From: Ilex aquifolium
Lineage: Eukaryota > Streptophyta > Magnoliopsida > Aquifoliales > Aquifoliaceae
Assembly (NCBI GenBank): GCA_951799425.1
Contig: OX637397.1
Span: 12,699,064 to 12,763,063, forward strand
Length of the DNA: 64,000 nucleotides
Direction: 5' to 3'
Numbering within the stretch: position 1 is the first letter of the stretch; each line of letters opens with the position of its first letter. Under the pieces are notes generated by a model that was given only the letters and a program-made list of their open reading frames with translations, had not been told where the DNA came from and did no database searches. Below are positions 1 to 11,316 of the stretch, one piece after another. The position numbers were made by a program, and so were the translations under genes.

Positions 1-620
1 AGTGGGGGCGAATGACGGCAGTGTTGGTGGTGAGAGACGGTTATGGTTGTAGTGGGTGACAACAATCGTTGGTGATGGTGGCAGCCGGGTGGCAACGGTG
101 GTCGGGGTTGTGGTAGGGTGATGGTGGGACAGTTGCGGTAGTGGTAAGGTGGGGATAGCAATAGTGATGGTAGGGGTGATGGTGGGACAATGGTGGTGGT
201 GGTGGTGGTAGGGTGGCTACAACGGTGATGGTGATGGGGGTGATGGTAGTGGGTATAGTGGTGGTGGGGTGGTGATGGTGGCGGCAATGGGTGACAATAG
301 TGGTGGTGGTGGGCTAATGATGGGGATTGTTATGGAAGAGGTGGTGGCGGGGTAGCGTCAGTGGTGATGGTGGTGGTGGTGGTGGTGGTGGTGGTGGTGG
401 TGGTGGTGGAGGTGGAGGTGGAGGTGGAGGAGTGACGACGACAGCGACGGCGGTGGTGGTTGTTGTTGTGGCAGAGATGGTGGTGGGGGTGGCGACGGTG
501 GGGGTGGTGATGGGGCGGTGGGGGTAGTTATGGTGATAGGGTGACAGTGGTGGTGGTGGTGGTAGTGGTAATGGTGGTGGGGCGGTGGGGGTGTGGTGGT
601 AGTAGTGGTGGTGGTGGGAC
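1..620. repeat. GGT-rich minisatellite
   Basis: Imperfect GGT/GAT/GGG triplet repeats fill this stretch; the purest tract is about 367-430. It lies inside the Helitron-like element and has a reverse-complement counterpart (CCA-rich) at 63390-64000. Long proline/histidine or glycine/valine reading frames here are products of the repeat and are not genes. The strand is G-rich enough that G-quadruplexes are possible (inference). Confidence 0.9.
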
Positions 621-792
621 AATTCCATAAGTTTTAAAAACACTTTTAAAAAATTATCTCATACACACCGTTAGGGACCTATTTTTCCTATTAAATTTGG
701 GGTATTAACATTAGCCGTCAGATTAACTTTAAAGTAAAAGTCAATTTATTTATCTTTTGAAATTTGAATTGTATTGTACTTTATTATATATA
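1..792 (-). mobile_element. Helitron-like element, 5' part only
   Basis: The element reads leftwards from 792 and runs out of the window. Its minus-strand start, TATATATAATAAAGTACAAT, differs by one base from the start of the copy at 63172 (TCTATATAATAAAG), which has the TC start and preceding host A expected of a plant Helitron. About 170 bp next to the end (about 620-792) match 63172-63390 in reverse complement. The boundary is confirmed by the paralogous UGT75-B intron: host sequence resumes here at T793 (TGTTAAAT), and copy B has an uninterrupted A/TGTTAAAT at 18319/18320, as expected for insertion between A and T. The 3' end and any Rep/helicase gene lie outside the window, so autonomy is unknown. 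Confidence 0.6.
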
Positions 793-949
793 TGTTAAAT
801 TGTTGAAGCCCTAATCAATAGCAGGGATCTCGACACTAGGGTTGCTCAACATTAATTTGTGTATTTGTGTAACTATTAAATTTTGATTGGTTATCAGTAA
901 ATAATTGGTTTATGGGCTAACTATAAAAAATTTATTCTCAATTAAAATA

Positions 950-1123
950 TGTTTCATAATCTAAATTAAACCCAAAAATTTAAATTTAAATACATATCAT
1001 CTGATGGATAAGTGTAAGATGAGTGGGCCCCACTAAAAAAATTAATGAGATTCACTCATTTAACAAATGATATGCATTTGTATTATAATTTTTGGATTTC
1101 ATTTGAATTTTGTAAGATTGCTC
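950..1123. mobile_element. Small Mutator-type MITE in UGT75-A intron
   Basis: Palindromic 0.17-kb element, homologous to 18498-18676 in the same intron of copy B, so it predates the gene duplication. It is preceded by ATTAAAATA at 941-949. Its left end is less well kept than in copy B, so the start is approximate. The surrounding 793-1134 is otherwise UGT75 intron sequence shared with 18320-18687. Confidence 0.55.
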
Positions 1124-1134
1124 CTTAAAATATA

Positions 1135-4123
1135 GGGAGAATTACACCCAGACCCCCTGAGTTTTGTCACTTAATCACTCAGACGCCCTGACATTTGAAA
1201 TATTACACACATACCCCCTGAAGTTTGTATGCGCGTAACACTTAGACCCCTGCTGTAAATATATCCGTTAATAAATTATACCCAAACCCCTTGAAATTTG
1301 TAAACAGATATTATTTAGACCCCATAAATTTAAAATATTATACTTAGACCAAAAATATTTCAATTACATATAAAATATCAAATATTTTAAATTTTTCAAT
1401 AAAATTCATGTTCTATTGTATCTTCTATTGAAATAAAATCAAAAATCAAAAATCAATTTTTTCTTAAAAAATCGTAATTATTTTATAACTAGTTGGTGCA
1501 CACATGCGTTGCATGTGGGCTATTTTAAATATCAAATAGCATATATTACTGGTGTAAAGATTACGTAATATTTATATTATTCAAATCATCATAAAACATG
1601 AATGTAGAAAATTGTAATTCTAGTGCTATAGATGGCAGAAAGAAAATATACATTTCAAAAATATTATAATTATTTACACATTATTTTACGTTATGGATGT
1701 GAATATGCTTAAGAAAATCATTTTAATTCTTCAAAACCATGAAAACATGCAATATGCCTTTGTCGTTATGAGATATTACAATATCTCATGACACATTCAG
1801 TATCACATTTTTTTTCTCCTACACGCATGCAATAAAACAAATTTGTAGATCCTAAACTATGGATACATTTGCATACTGAAATTACTGAAACTAAAAGTGT
1901 TGCCTAACCAAATGGAGCCCAGGAAGAAATTAATCGAGATCATATGCATGATCATTATCAAAATATAATATCTACACCATGATTTCTTTATCCTTGACTC
2001 GTTAATCCATTCCATCTAGAACAAATCTATTCAACTTGAAACTATCAAACCTGGTAGAAGTGGTTGCATAAGAATCGATGAACCAAATTTTCACAAACAA
2101 TTACAATAGGGATTTGTCATGTCGCTTCTTTTACGCTTCTTACCTGTACTAAATTCTACAATATCAAGTGAATCTTTAAATTGGAAATGAGCTAGAATCA
2201 AATAAAAAAAAAATTAGATGCAGCCCATATGTCTAAGTAGTTTACGACACCTAACAAAAAAAACATTACATGCACTATAAATCAGAATGATAAGACCAGA
2301 TGCTATTTAATTCAAAGGACCTAAAATTATTGTATGTACACGAGGAAAACCCAAAAAAAAAAAAAAAAACCCAAATAAGAAACAGAGATAGAGGGACGCA
2401 CGACAAAAACAATTGAAATTGGAAAAATCATGAGAACTGTGTCGTTGAACCAAAAACAAAGGTACCAACCCAAGTGGCACGAGAAACACATACATGCCTA
2501 AATCCAAGAACCATCACCAACAAAAACACACCCTTGTTTGAGATCCAATAGCTTTAGGTTTAGATTATAACCACTGTAACCTTTGTACACCGAGGAAGAG
2601 AGAAAACTAAAATAAAAATACAAAATCAATCAGTGAAAATTATCAAACCTATAACAATTCGAAACCTAATTTGATAATTCATTAGAATGATGGTTGTAGT
2701 TTTTGTCGGCAGCTGCAAAAGAGAAGACGAAGCTAATGGGTATTTGTTGGTGAGGAAAATATCTCATGGGTATTTTTAGTGACCTCTTAGCCCTTTTTAA
2801 TTTCAATCCGAAGAAAGCTTTGACAATGGCCAAACAACTTCCGCTCGTTTTTTTTTTTGTAATGGAGTTACGAAAATCGAAGAGTTTCAATAACAATCAG
2901 GTTTCCACAATTCAAGTGATGTTGTAATTTAACTCAAGTAAGTAATCTAGTTAGGTTGATGAACAATAGTTGCTAATAGCTTAATAAAAAAATAGTGCAA
3001 TAGATAGATTAATTAATTAATTAATTTGTTTGAGGGTAATGATGACAATAAAAAAGTTTTTTTATTTAGTAGTCTTTTAAGAGTAGTATAGATATAAATA
3101 CAGATATAGATATATAGTATAGATTGATAGATATATAGAAGAAGATGAACAATCTTTTAGGAGTTGTGTCCCTCCATCTCCCTTGTTTTATAAACTAATA
3201 ATTTAATGGAGAAATTAGAACATGAGAAATATGTAATAAATGATATTAATATAATAAATAAAAGGTGTATTGTATTGTCTTTATAATATATTTATTTATG
3301 GTAGTTTAGATAATTAAGAAATGTTAGAGGGTAAAAGAGGAAAATAAAATTTTTTCAAAGATACATACTTTTTAAAGTAGTATAGATTATATTGTCTATT
3401 TGAATTTAATTTGATCGTTAAACGACCAAATTAAAATACTAAATTACCCCAATTAAAGCTAAAAAGATATTGTGTCTATTACAGTTTGAATCCTTGTTTA
3501 ATTTTTTAGTTTTATTCTAATAGCTATTATAATTATATATTAACTATGATTTTTTTTTTAAAAAGTAGATTTTTATTTTTGATTTTATTTCAATAAATGA
3601 CATAATAGAATATGAATTTTGGATGTAAAATTTATGTTCTATTATGAATGACTTATACCCCTTGTTTGATTTTTTTTTTTATTCTAATAAATAGTATAAT
3701 TGTATACTAATTACGATTTTCTAAAAAAAAAAAAAAATTTTTATTTTATTTAAACTTAAATAAATTTTTAAATTTTTTATTTTTTATTTTCTAAAATAAA
3801 TTTTTTATTTTTTATTTTTTTTAAAAATAAATTATATAATAGAACATGAATTTTGGTTATAAAATTTAAAATATTTGATATTCTATCTTTGATTGAAGTA
3901 TTTTTTGTCTAAGTATAATATTTTAAACTTAAAAAATCTAAGTATTATATACCTACAAGTTTCAGAGGAGTCTAAGTGTAATTTATTAACATATATATTT
4001 ACAGCATGGATCTAAGTGTTATGCGCGTACAAACCTCAGAGGGTCTGTGTATAATATTTCAAATGTCAAGAGGGTCTGAGTGATTAAGTGACAAACCTCA
4101 GGGGGTTTGAGTGTAATTCTCCC
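1135..4123. mobile_element. Mutator-like foldback element in UGT75-A intron
   Basis: The ends are inverted: GGGAGAATTACAC at 1135 and GTGTAATTCTCCC ending at 4123. Inverted similarity continues for several hundred bases (1135-1488 against about 3640-4123). It is flanked by a perfect 9-bp duplication, TAAAATATA, at 1126-1134 and 4124-4132, the length typical of Mutator insertions. The paralogous intron in copy B has one uninterrupted TAAAATATA at 18679-18687, which is the empty site. No transposase reading frame is present, so it is non-autonomous. The middle is occupied by a Helitron. It sits 36 bp past the exon 1 donor of UGT75-A. Confidence 0.8.
1489..3386 (-). mobile_element. Non-autonomous Helitron nested in the foldback element
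   Basis: On the minus strand it starts TCTATACTACTTTAAAAAG at 3386, a classic plant Helitron 5' end, preceded by host A. It ends at 1489 with CTAG followed by host T. Eight bases before that end is a perfect 7-bp stem hairpin, CACATGC-AAC-GCATGTG (about 1501-1517). A second Helitron 5' end, TCTATACTACTCTTAAAAG, starts at 3092, so the element is either a tandem of 5' ends or one truncated Helitron inside another. Short reading frames inside (such as 2666-2896) are unrecognised. No Rep/helicase was found. Confidence 0.72.
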
Positions 4124-4168
4124 TAAAATATATTTACCAAACAAATAATTTAAAAGACAAATATATAC

Positions 4169-5187
4169 CTGTGACACAGCACCTCCATCTGTGAACACCA
4201 TGGCACGATCAACCCATCTTCACCACAGCCCTTCTTTTCTTCTCCTTCACCATCACGGTTCACCCACAGGAATGGCCTCTCACCTTCAACAAGTCCCCGC
4301 AAAATCTCTTCTCTCTGCCTTTTCTCCAACGCCACAAGGCTTCCAAACGACACATAAATCACCGAACCCTCTGGTTTCGAATCCAACCACTGAACATAAT
4401 CTCCAGAGCTCCGAATCAAATCACACCCAAAAGACCTGTCTGAACAGTCATTTCCATCAGAAAAAGCTGATGGAACCAACGGTCCGATTGAGATAATATT
4501 CATGTTATCAACGGCCATGATCGAAGCAGATTCTAGGGCATCAAATGAGTTTACGAGGACACATGGGTGAGGATCTTTTTCTAAGGTTTGTATGTGTTCT
4601 TGAACAATAGGGATCAAAGAGGAATAGTGTTTGTCAGTTGGTAAGAGAAAAGAGGGTAAGTCATTTGAAGTCAACAATGGCAACCCTGGTAGGTTAATGG
4701 AAATCGAAGGGTTGGTATCTTTTTCCCCATCGTAGAGACCATCATAGCCGTTGAAGAAACGGTGGTAGATAGCAAAACAAGTAGCAGACTGAATAGAAAG
4801 TAAAGCTGATGATACGTGACATTCACGCGCCACCGCGGCTGCCCAGGGGAGGAGGTAGGGGTAGAGTAAGAAAGTCACCGGTTTGCCATCGCTAGAGAGG
4901 TTGTGGATTAGATTTGCGAGGCTTTCGGACCCCACGTGCTTTACCTTGGTTAGGTAGGCGGATAAGTCGGCGGCGTCGTCTTTGACTGTCTCCTCGGTCC
5001 CATCGGAGAAGGAGGCGAAAAATAAGCCGTTTAGAGTTGGACGGGTGGTCAGGCGACTCAGGCCGGCGACGGTGGTGGCAAAGGTGGCGCGTGCACCTGC
5101 TCGTGTGAGATTCTTTGCTAGCTGGAGGGTGGGGTTGATGTGGCCTTGTGCAGGGAGAGAGATGAGTAGGAAGTGTTGGTTGTTCAT
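4169..5187 (-). CDS. UGT75-type UDP-glycosyltransferase, copy A, exon 1 (partial)
   Basis: Encodes the first 339 residues of a family-1 plant glycosyltransferase, which transfers sugar from UDP-sugar to small acceptors in the cytosol. The N-terminus [18 protein letters not shown] carries the expected catalytic His16. The exon stops inside the 44-residue PSPG sugar-donor box (starting [10 protein letters not shown]) at a good donor, CACAG/GTATAT, in the same phase as copy B. The exon is intact and differs from copy B at 17 of 339 residues. The second half of the PSPG box (HCGWNS...) must come from an exon left of the window, or is lost. The intron already holds a foldback element, a nested Helitron and a second Helitron within 4.2 kb. 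UGT75 members use acceptors such as auxin-type acids, anthocyanins and crocetin; the acceptor here cannot be read. Confidence 0.85.
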
Positions 5188-5335
5188 GGTACCTGTAGCT
5201 GTTGGGTTTCGATTAGGTTCTTACTTTTAAGGTGTTGATTTGTGGGACTATTTGTGGGACTTGCTAAGTGTAAATTTATTGGGGGTGTACAACAAATTTG
5301 ACTCTGGTGCAACAATTAATACTTATTATATTTAA
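5188..5335 (-). promoter_or_regulatory. UGT75-A 5' flank shared with copy B
   Basis: About 140 bp upstream of the ATG align with 19743-19878 of copy B, with small indels, including an extra GTGGGACTATTT-like segment in copy A. Beyond about 5335 the copies diverge: copy B has a Helitron 145 bp from its ATG and copy A does not. No clear TATA box was found. The stretch 5336-5500 is AT-rich and ends in a GTGTCGTGTC-type repeat that also occurs at 12280-12440; nothing coding is visible. Confidence 0.5.
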
Positions 5336-5505
5336 GAAAATTAATATTTTCTTAATTTTGCTTTCCATCAAATATGTAAAAATTAACAAACAAAACAAAT
5401 ATATATTATACACAAATATATAGGTTCATTTATAAGTTCTTGTTGAATGCTAGTTAACTTGAATTCAACTCATTTAACTAATCGTGTCGTGTCAATTGAT
5501 CTATT

Positions 5506-6231
5506 TGATGATGCACAAAATTGTATTGCGCAAGATCAACAGTCAAGTATATAAACGGGTGCAATTAATGAGCAATAAATAGGCAATCAATGGTAAAACG
5601 GTAAATAAGAGCAAACATAAAGATATATAGTAGTTCGGTCCGATCGACCTACTTCACTTTCGGGAAATTGCAGCGGTGGCCGGATGTATTTTATTGATGA
5701 ATAAGAGTCACCGGGAGAGTATCCTCCTGCAGAATTACAATGCTTTAGGAGAGAGGAGTAATGTGTGTAGAAATGTATATTGTGTGTAGAGATTTCAAGG
5801 TCATGGGGTGATGCCCTTTATGTGGAGAGGGCTTACATTATATAGGTACGGTGAGGCGGTGAGGTGAGGCGGTCACCACTATTTTGGTAAGTATAATTAA
5901 GGTAGGAGTAGATCTCCATGATGCGTATCCCGATATTTTCTCCCATGTGTCCCTATTTCTTCAGGCTTCCTGTATCTTGAGTTGGGTTAGAGTGACAAGG
6001 TGAGGAGGGATACCACTGAGGCGGTGTTGAGGAAGAGAGAGAACGTGGAACGAAGGAGAGCAGAGGTCCCCTTGGGCGGGGCCCCTTGGGGTGGCCTCCT
6101 TGGGCAGCGCCTCTTGGGGGTGGCCTCCTTGGGCGCTGGTGTCTTGATCTCCCTTTGGGCCTAGGTCGCTTTTTATTGACTTGGGCCTTCTTGACTTGTT
6201 GGGCCTAGCTTAGTTAATTTTGGGCTCATCA
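5506..6231 (-). repeat. 3' LTR of Tat-like element
   Basis: 726 bp, TGATG...CATCA ends. A TATA-like CCTATATAATG on the minus strand lies near 5835-5846. It contains a GC-rich block with GGGCGCC-type motifs at 6070-6150 that is shorter in the right LTR. The LTRs differ by many substitutions and by this indel, so the insertion is old. Confidence 0.85.
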
Positions 6232-6712
6232 TTTGTCCCCCATGCCCCAAGCCTCCGACTTTTCGCGAGAGAATAGGGTTGAGGGCATGTGCTTCTTCTT
6301 CTCTCGAGCAAGAGTTTTCTTGCTCCCCACGGTGCTTTTCCGTCTTCAGGGACTCTGTTGAGTTTACCGATATTGAAATTTTTTTTTTTTTTGCTCTTAC
6401 TGAGTCTCCGCTTATGAATAGGGGTCTTTAGTCTCTCCAACCTCATTTCTCTCCTTTGGCCTTCTCTTTCTCAAATCACAAAACAATGGAGGCTAGGAGC
6501 TCGAAGACAGTTGGAGGAGAAAAGCAAGCTGGAGCCCACGGCCTTGGTCTCATAGGCGGCGCCCATGGGGGTGACATAGTGGGCAGCGCCTATGGTGGAG
6601 GCATAGTGGGCGTCGCCTTTTCAGCTAGGGATCTTCGCGCGTCATCAGATTCAGGAGGAGTTTCTGGGGGCGCCACCGTCAAGGCCTCCTTGGCTTGCGA
6701 TGATGCTTTGAT

Positions 6713-6820
6713 CTGAGGCAGGCGCCCAAGTGGCCGAGGGAGTGCCTTGAGGGAGATGCCCAAGTGCTGAGGGAGGCGTCCAAGTGGCTTAGGGAGGCGC
6801 CCAAGTGCTGAGGGAGCCAT
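6713..6820. repeat. Short tandem repeat, about 20-bp unit
   Basis: About four imperfect copies of a unit like GGAGGCGCCCAAGTGCTGAG. This is part of a GC-rich, GGCGCC-rich interior (6500-7330) of the Tat-like element. Similar degenerate repeats built on GACGCCAGGAGG occur at 7195-7330. No coding sense was recognised. Confidence 0.65.
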
Positions 6821-7770
6821 GGGCGACGCCTAACACAGGAGATGACAGTGAGGCAGGGCAAGTGGGCAACAACAAGGTGGCTCGGGCGAGGTTGTCTGGG
6901 AGTTGGCCTAGCGAGGCAATGGCCTGGAGTAGAAGTGTCAGAAAATCATAAAATACCGGTAAAACTTTGAACGGCCATAACTTTGCCCTCGGTTGTCCGT
7001 TTGAGGCGAAATTTTTTTTGAATTCGGGTATTTTTTTCGAGATCTTCGACATACAAACCGCCAAAGGCGGTTTGGTCAACAAATTTTCCCAAAAAATGCT
7101 TCTTTCTCTGAATTTGAGTTTTAAGCACAAATTAGTGAAACCGACGGTGATGGAGAGCTGCGTTCTGGCAGGCAGCTGTCAGGCATTCGTGGGTGACGTC
7201 GGAGGCTTCCATGGGCGGCACCTGGAGGGTGCTTTGAGTGACGCCAGGAGGCTGGGCAGGCTCTCTAGGCGACGCCAGGAGGTTGGCAGGGAGCCTTGGA
7301 CGACGCTAGGAAGCCTTGGGCTCTACTGCGTTTGGACGACGTCTTACTATAGGCGGTGCCTCTCTGGTGCTTGGTCACTAACTGACCTTGTCTCTAATTA
7401 CAAGTGCTCTGTTTGATAGGGGAATGGTGGAGACTCTCTGTACTTTTAGGGTGTTGTCTTCCTTTTCTCCCAGGAGGGTGAGGTTTGATGCCCCCGGTGC
7501 TTCTCGGGAGATGGGACCCGGTGGTGCCCCCACTCTTTTCCAGACTGAGACTTCTGTGTATACCAAAACTAGCCCTTGGACTGTTGTAGAGTTGAGACTC
7601 CAATGCGGTCTTGCTACGGGGATTGTAGCTCCACATACCTGCCCTGCTTCTAGTAGTGGCTCGGTGTCAATCTAGTATAGTCCCGAGGGTTGCAGACGGC
7701 CTAAGCTTCAAAAGTGTGCCTCGCAACAACAATGTTATCCCAACATTAATATATCTAACATGATTACTTA

Positions 7771-7793
7771 AAGAGAGAGAGAGAGAGAGAGAG
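7771..7793. repeat. (AG)n microsatellite
   Basis: About 11 AG units inside the Tat-like element. Comparable (CT)n tracts occur at about 13508-13528, 24583-24604, 47474-47526 and 53799-53818. Confidence 0.85.
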
Positions 7794-7854
7794 ACATGAT
7801 GTTTGCATGAGAGCAAAGTCAGAGTTGTGGACGTCCCGTGAGAGGGTCGCATGA

Positions 7855-8345
7855 GTTGAGACTGAGCTACTTATAGTCTCGAAGGATGACTGTCGTGGCA
7901 GGCTTCATAGGCCGAACTACGTATAATCTCGGGAGATGGCTGTCATGGTAGAGACTTACTAGGTGACTACTTGCGCGAGAGTAGAGTAATAGCTGCGAAC
8001 ATCCCGCGAGAGGGCCGCAGGAACTGAGGCCGAGCTACGTATAGTCTCGGGAGATGGCTTCCGTGACAGAGGCTGACTAGGTGACTACTTGCACGAGAGT
8101 AGAGTCATAGCTGCAAACGTCCCGCAAGAGGGCCGCAGGAGCTGAGGCCGAGCTACGTATAGTCTCGGGAGTTTGTTGTCGTAGCAGAGGCTTACTAGGT
8201 GACTTGCGCGAGAGCATAGTCAGAGAGCTATGTATAGCCCGGGCGATGGCTGCCGTGGTAGAGGCTTACTAGGTGACTTGCGCGAGAGCATAGTCAGAGA
8301 GCTACGAATAGCCCGGGTGATAGCTGTCGTGACAGAGACTCATTC
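7855..8345. repeat. Tandem repeat, about 118-bp unit, inside the Tat-like element
   Basis: Roughly four diverged units, each with GAGCTACGTATAGTCTCGGG, a GATGGCTGTCGTGGCAGAGG-like block and GACTTGCGCGAGAGTAGAGT. Spacing is about 118 bp between the copies near 8031 and 8149; later units are shorter. Internal tandem repeats between gag and the 3' end are common in Tat/Ogre-type elements. An (AG)n tract lies just left, at about 7771-7793. Confidence 0.75.
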
Positions 8346-8692
8346 CATTGAGATGGAGATGAGGAGGACGCTGAAGAGTTGGGCGCCTGGTGTGTTGGGC
8401 GCCTGGTGCTGGTCGCCTTTTGTCTTTTTGTCTACCATAAGTTGTTTGAAATGAAAGCAATACAGTTATGGACACAACGCAAAGTTTTATTTCATAAAAT
8501 AATAAATAATAAAATAAATCAACTACAACAATAAAAGATAGATAAAATCTTCAGGTGTTCGGTGTCCCATAGGTGGGCCAAGGTTTCCCTAGCGGAGTTG
8601 GAGTCGTCTCCTCCTCCTAGTCCTCAGGAGATTGTCTAGATTTCTCCGAGGGGTTGTTGGCGTTTTCTGTCGTCCTGGTGCCGACTAGATGG

Positions 8693-10234
8693 CTAGGTTT
8701 GTCCTCTACCAGCAACGTACTGCCTCAACTGGCCACGCTGTACAAGTTGTTCGATCTGCCTTTTGAGATCAAAGCAGTCGTCAATGTCATGGTCGTGGTT
8801 GTGGTCGTGGTGGAAGCGACAGTACTTGTTCGTGCTCCTCCGATTCGGGGCGGTCTTCATCTTCTCTGGCCAGCGTACTGTAGGGTCATCCTGTATTTGG
8901 AACAGGATATGCTCCACGGAAGCATTGAGTGACGTGAAGGTTTGCGACTCTCTTAGAGGCGGGGGACCAAGGTGATCCTTGGCAGAGATTCTCTCTGTCA
9001 TCTGTCCCTTGTTCTCAGTCTCCCGCTTGTCTTCGCGGATGTCCTTTCTTTTTCCCCCTCCTTGGGGAGACTCACTTCAACGGGCTTTGGTGACGTCCTC
9101 AGCATTCATGTATTTCTGTGCCCTACATAGCAGCTCGGGCATGCTAGAGGACAACTTCTTAAGGACGGAGAACAAAAAGCTGGAGGAGCGAAGACAAGCG
9201 ATAAAGGCGGCCAGGGCTACCTTATCATCTGGCTCCTCAATCTGGAGAGCCTCCCCGTTAAAACGAGCAAGGTAGTCTCTAAGACTTTCATCCCTATCCT
9301 GCTTGATGGTGAGCAGGTGAGTCATAGGCTTCTGATGTCGGCGTCCCCCAATAAAGTGGGAGACGAAAAATCTACTCAACTTGACGAAGGAGCGGATAAA
9401 TGAGGGCTTGATCTTTGTGAACCATTGGCGTGTGGATCCCTTGAGGGTGGTTGGGAAAGCTTTACACATAATCTCATTAGGCACATTATGGAGTTGCATG
9501 AGAGATTTGTATGTGTCCAAGTGATCGAGGGGGTCCTTGGTACCGTCGAAAGTCTCAATAGCAGGCATCTTGAACTTCGAGGGTAAGGGGTAATTCACTA
9601 TATCTGCAACAAATGGTGTATCAGTAGGTCTTACTAGTTAGTCCACCGTTTTGGGCGACTGTGCCTTGATGGCGTTGAGGGCACCATCGAGTTAGTTTTT
9701 CACCTCTCTGATCTTCTCATCTCATTGGTTGGGGACATCCTCCGTTGGGTGGTGGTACGGGCTTCCATGGTCATCGTATTGACTATCTCCCTCGTCCTCC
9801 TAGGCAAGTACGTGTGGAGGGGAAACACGTGAGCTCCCTACGTGCTGAGAAGGGACTACTGGGCGAGGGGCGCCCTGGTATGGTCTTGGGGCATTCTGGC
9901 GAGGGACCCCATGTTGGGGTGCTACTTGGTGCCCAGAATGGATAGGCTATGGCTCCTCTCTTGTTAGAGGGAGTGGGGCTTCTTCCACAGGCTGAGGGGC
10001 GACAGGTTGAGGGGTGACCCCTTCTTGAGCGAGCATCAATTGTATGCTTTGCTAGTTTTGTTTTACCAGCAACTGCATGATCTATAAAAGCTGTTGTTGT
10101 TGCCCGACGACGGGGGTCGCCATAGCAGATGGTTCCGAGGGTGCGAGGGGAGGCGGAGCCTCCTCCCGGTGGGCCGGTTTGTTATATCCCGGTTGTTGAC
10201 TCATTGACCTGGTCATGATCGCCATAGATTTCAA
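8693..10234 (-). pseudogene. Degenerate gag of the Tat-like element
   Basis: Three separated minus-strand pieces make a broken gag. An N-terminal piece (start near 10234, stop at 10082) reads MTRSMSQQPG. A capsid piece at 9077-9598 has the retrotransposon gag pattern (GTKDPLDHLDTYKS, RQWFTKIKP, ESLRDYLARFNGEALQI). A C-terminal piece at 8693-9001 has KYCRFHHDHNHDHDIDDC, a Tat-lineage knuckle-like motif. Stops and frame changes separate the pieces, so it is not translatable as one protein. It would have formed the particle capsid. Confidence 0.75.
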
Positions 10235-10278
10235 GAGAGTAGCAGAAAATTTAGTCGTTCCCACAGGCGGCGCCAAAC

Positions 10279-10972
10279 TGATGATGCACAAAATTGTATT
10301 GTGCAAGATCAACAGTCGAGTATATAAACGGGTGCAATTATTGAGCAGTAAATAGACAATTAATAGCAAATCAATGACATAACGGTAAATAAGAGCAAAT
10401 ACAAAGATATATAGTAGTTCGGTCCGATCGACCTACTTCACTCTCGGGAAACGGCAGTGGTGGCCAGATGTATTTTATTGATGAATAAGAGTCACCGGGA
10501 GAGTATCCTCCAGGAGAATTACAATGTTTTGGGAGAGAGGAGTAATGTGTGTAGAAATGTGTATTGTGTGTAGAGATTTCAAGGTCATGGGATGATGTCC
10601 TCTATGTGGAGAGGGCTTATATTATATAGGTATGGTGAGGCGGTAAGGTGAGGCGGTCACCGCTATTTTGGTAAGTACAATTAAGGTAGGACTAGATCTC
10701 TATGATGCATATCCCGATATTTTCTCACATGTGTCCCTATTCTTTCGGGCTTCCTATATCCTGAGCTGGGTTGAAGTGGCAAGATGAGGAGAGATACCAC
10801 TGAGGCGGTGCTGAGGAAGAGAGAGAACCTGGAACGAAAGAGAGCAGGAGTCCCCTTGGGGTGGCCTCCTTGGGCGCCGGTGTCTTGGTCTCCCTTTGGG
10901 CCTGAGTCGCTTTTTATTGACTTGAGTCTTCTTGACTTGTTGGGCCTAGCCCAGTTAATTTTAGGCTTATCA
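10279..10972 (-). repeat. 5' LTR of Tat-like element
   Basis: 694 bp, begins TGATGATGCACAAAA and ends GGCTTATCA in plus orientation. A minus-strand TATA-like CCTATATAATAT lies near 10620. The following 10978-11313 is AT-rich intergenic sequence in which no gene was seen. Confidence 0.85.
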
Positions 10973-11316
10973 TTATTTATTTTTTGTGTCGAGTTTCGTA
11001 TTGACTCATATAACATATGAATAAAAAATTTAACACTAAAATTGAAGGTTAAGATTTATTATCTCTTAATCGAACTCGCGCTCATATTTCATAATTTAAA
11101 AATTAATGATAACATAAAAATTACTTGAGTGTTTGATATTGGACTTGAAATTTATTATTTACAAAATTTGGGTATTTTTGAGAAAAGCTTGCCTGACCTT
11201 AACACTTTTGCATTAGTGAGTAACGATTAATCATTTTTAGGGGTGTGAATGATACTGATATATAAATTAGAAGGGAGGTCAATGAAGATTTAAAAAATAA
11301 AAAGAGCATCCTTGAA

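Larger units (their letters stand above)
5506..10972 (-). mobile_element. Ty3 LTR retrotransposon, Tat-like, lacking pol
   Basis: Two LTRs (5506-6231 and 10279-10972) start TGATGATGCACAAAA and end CATCA or TATCA. The flanks CTATT and TTATT make a 4-of-5 target duplication. On the minus strand the 5' LTR is the right one. Next to it is a primer site beginning TGGCGCCGCC (10266-10275), partly complementary to the tRNA-Asp 3' end, as in Tat/Athila elements. A purine-rich tract (6232-6250 region, GGGGCATGGGGGACAAA on the minus strand) precedes the 3' LTR. Only gag remnants remain in the 4-kb interior. There is no recognisable protease, RT, RNase H or integrase, so it is a LARD-like or decayed element needing helper proteins. 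Confidence 0.8.

Noticed and set aside
314..643. Proline/histidine-rich and glycine/valine-rich open frames at both window ends
   Set aside because: They are translations of GGT/CCA triplet repeats, open in several frames at once.
4191..4496. Open frame on the opposite strand of UGT75-A exon 1 (and its twin at 18746-19051)
   Set aside because: Shadow of the real exon; no family resemblance, and both copies follow the minus-strand coding constraint.
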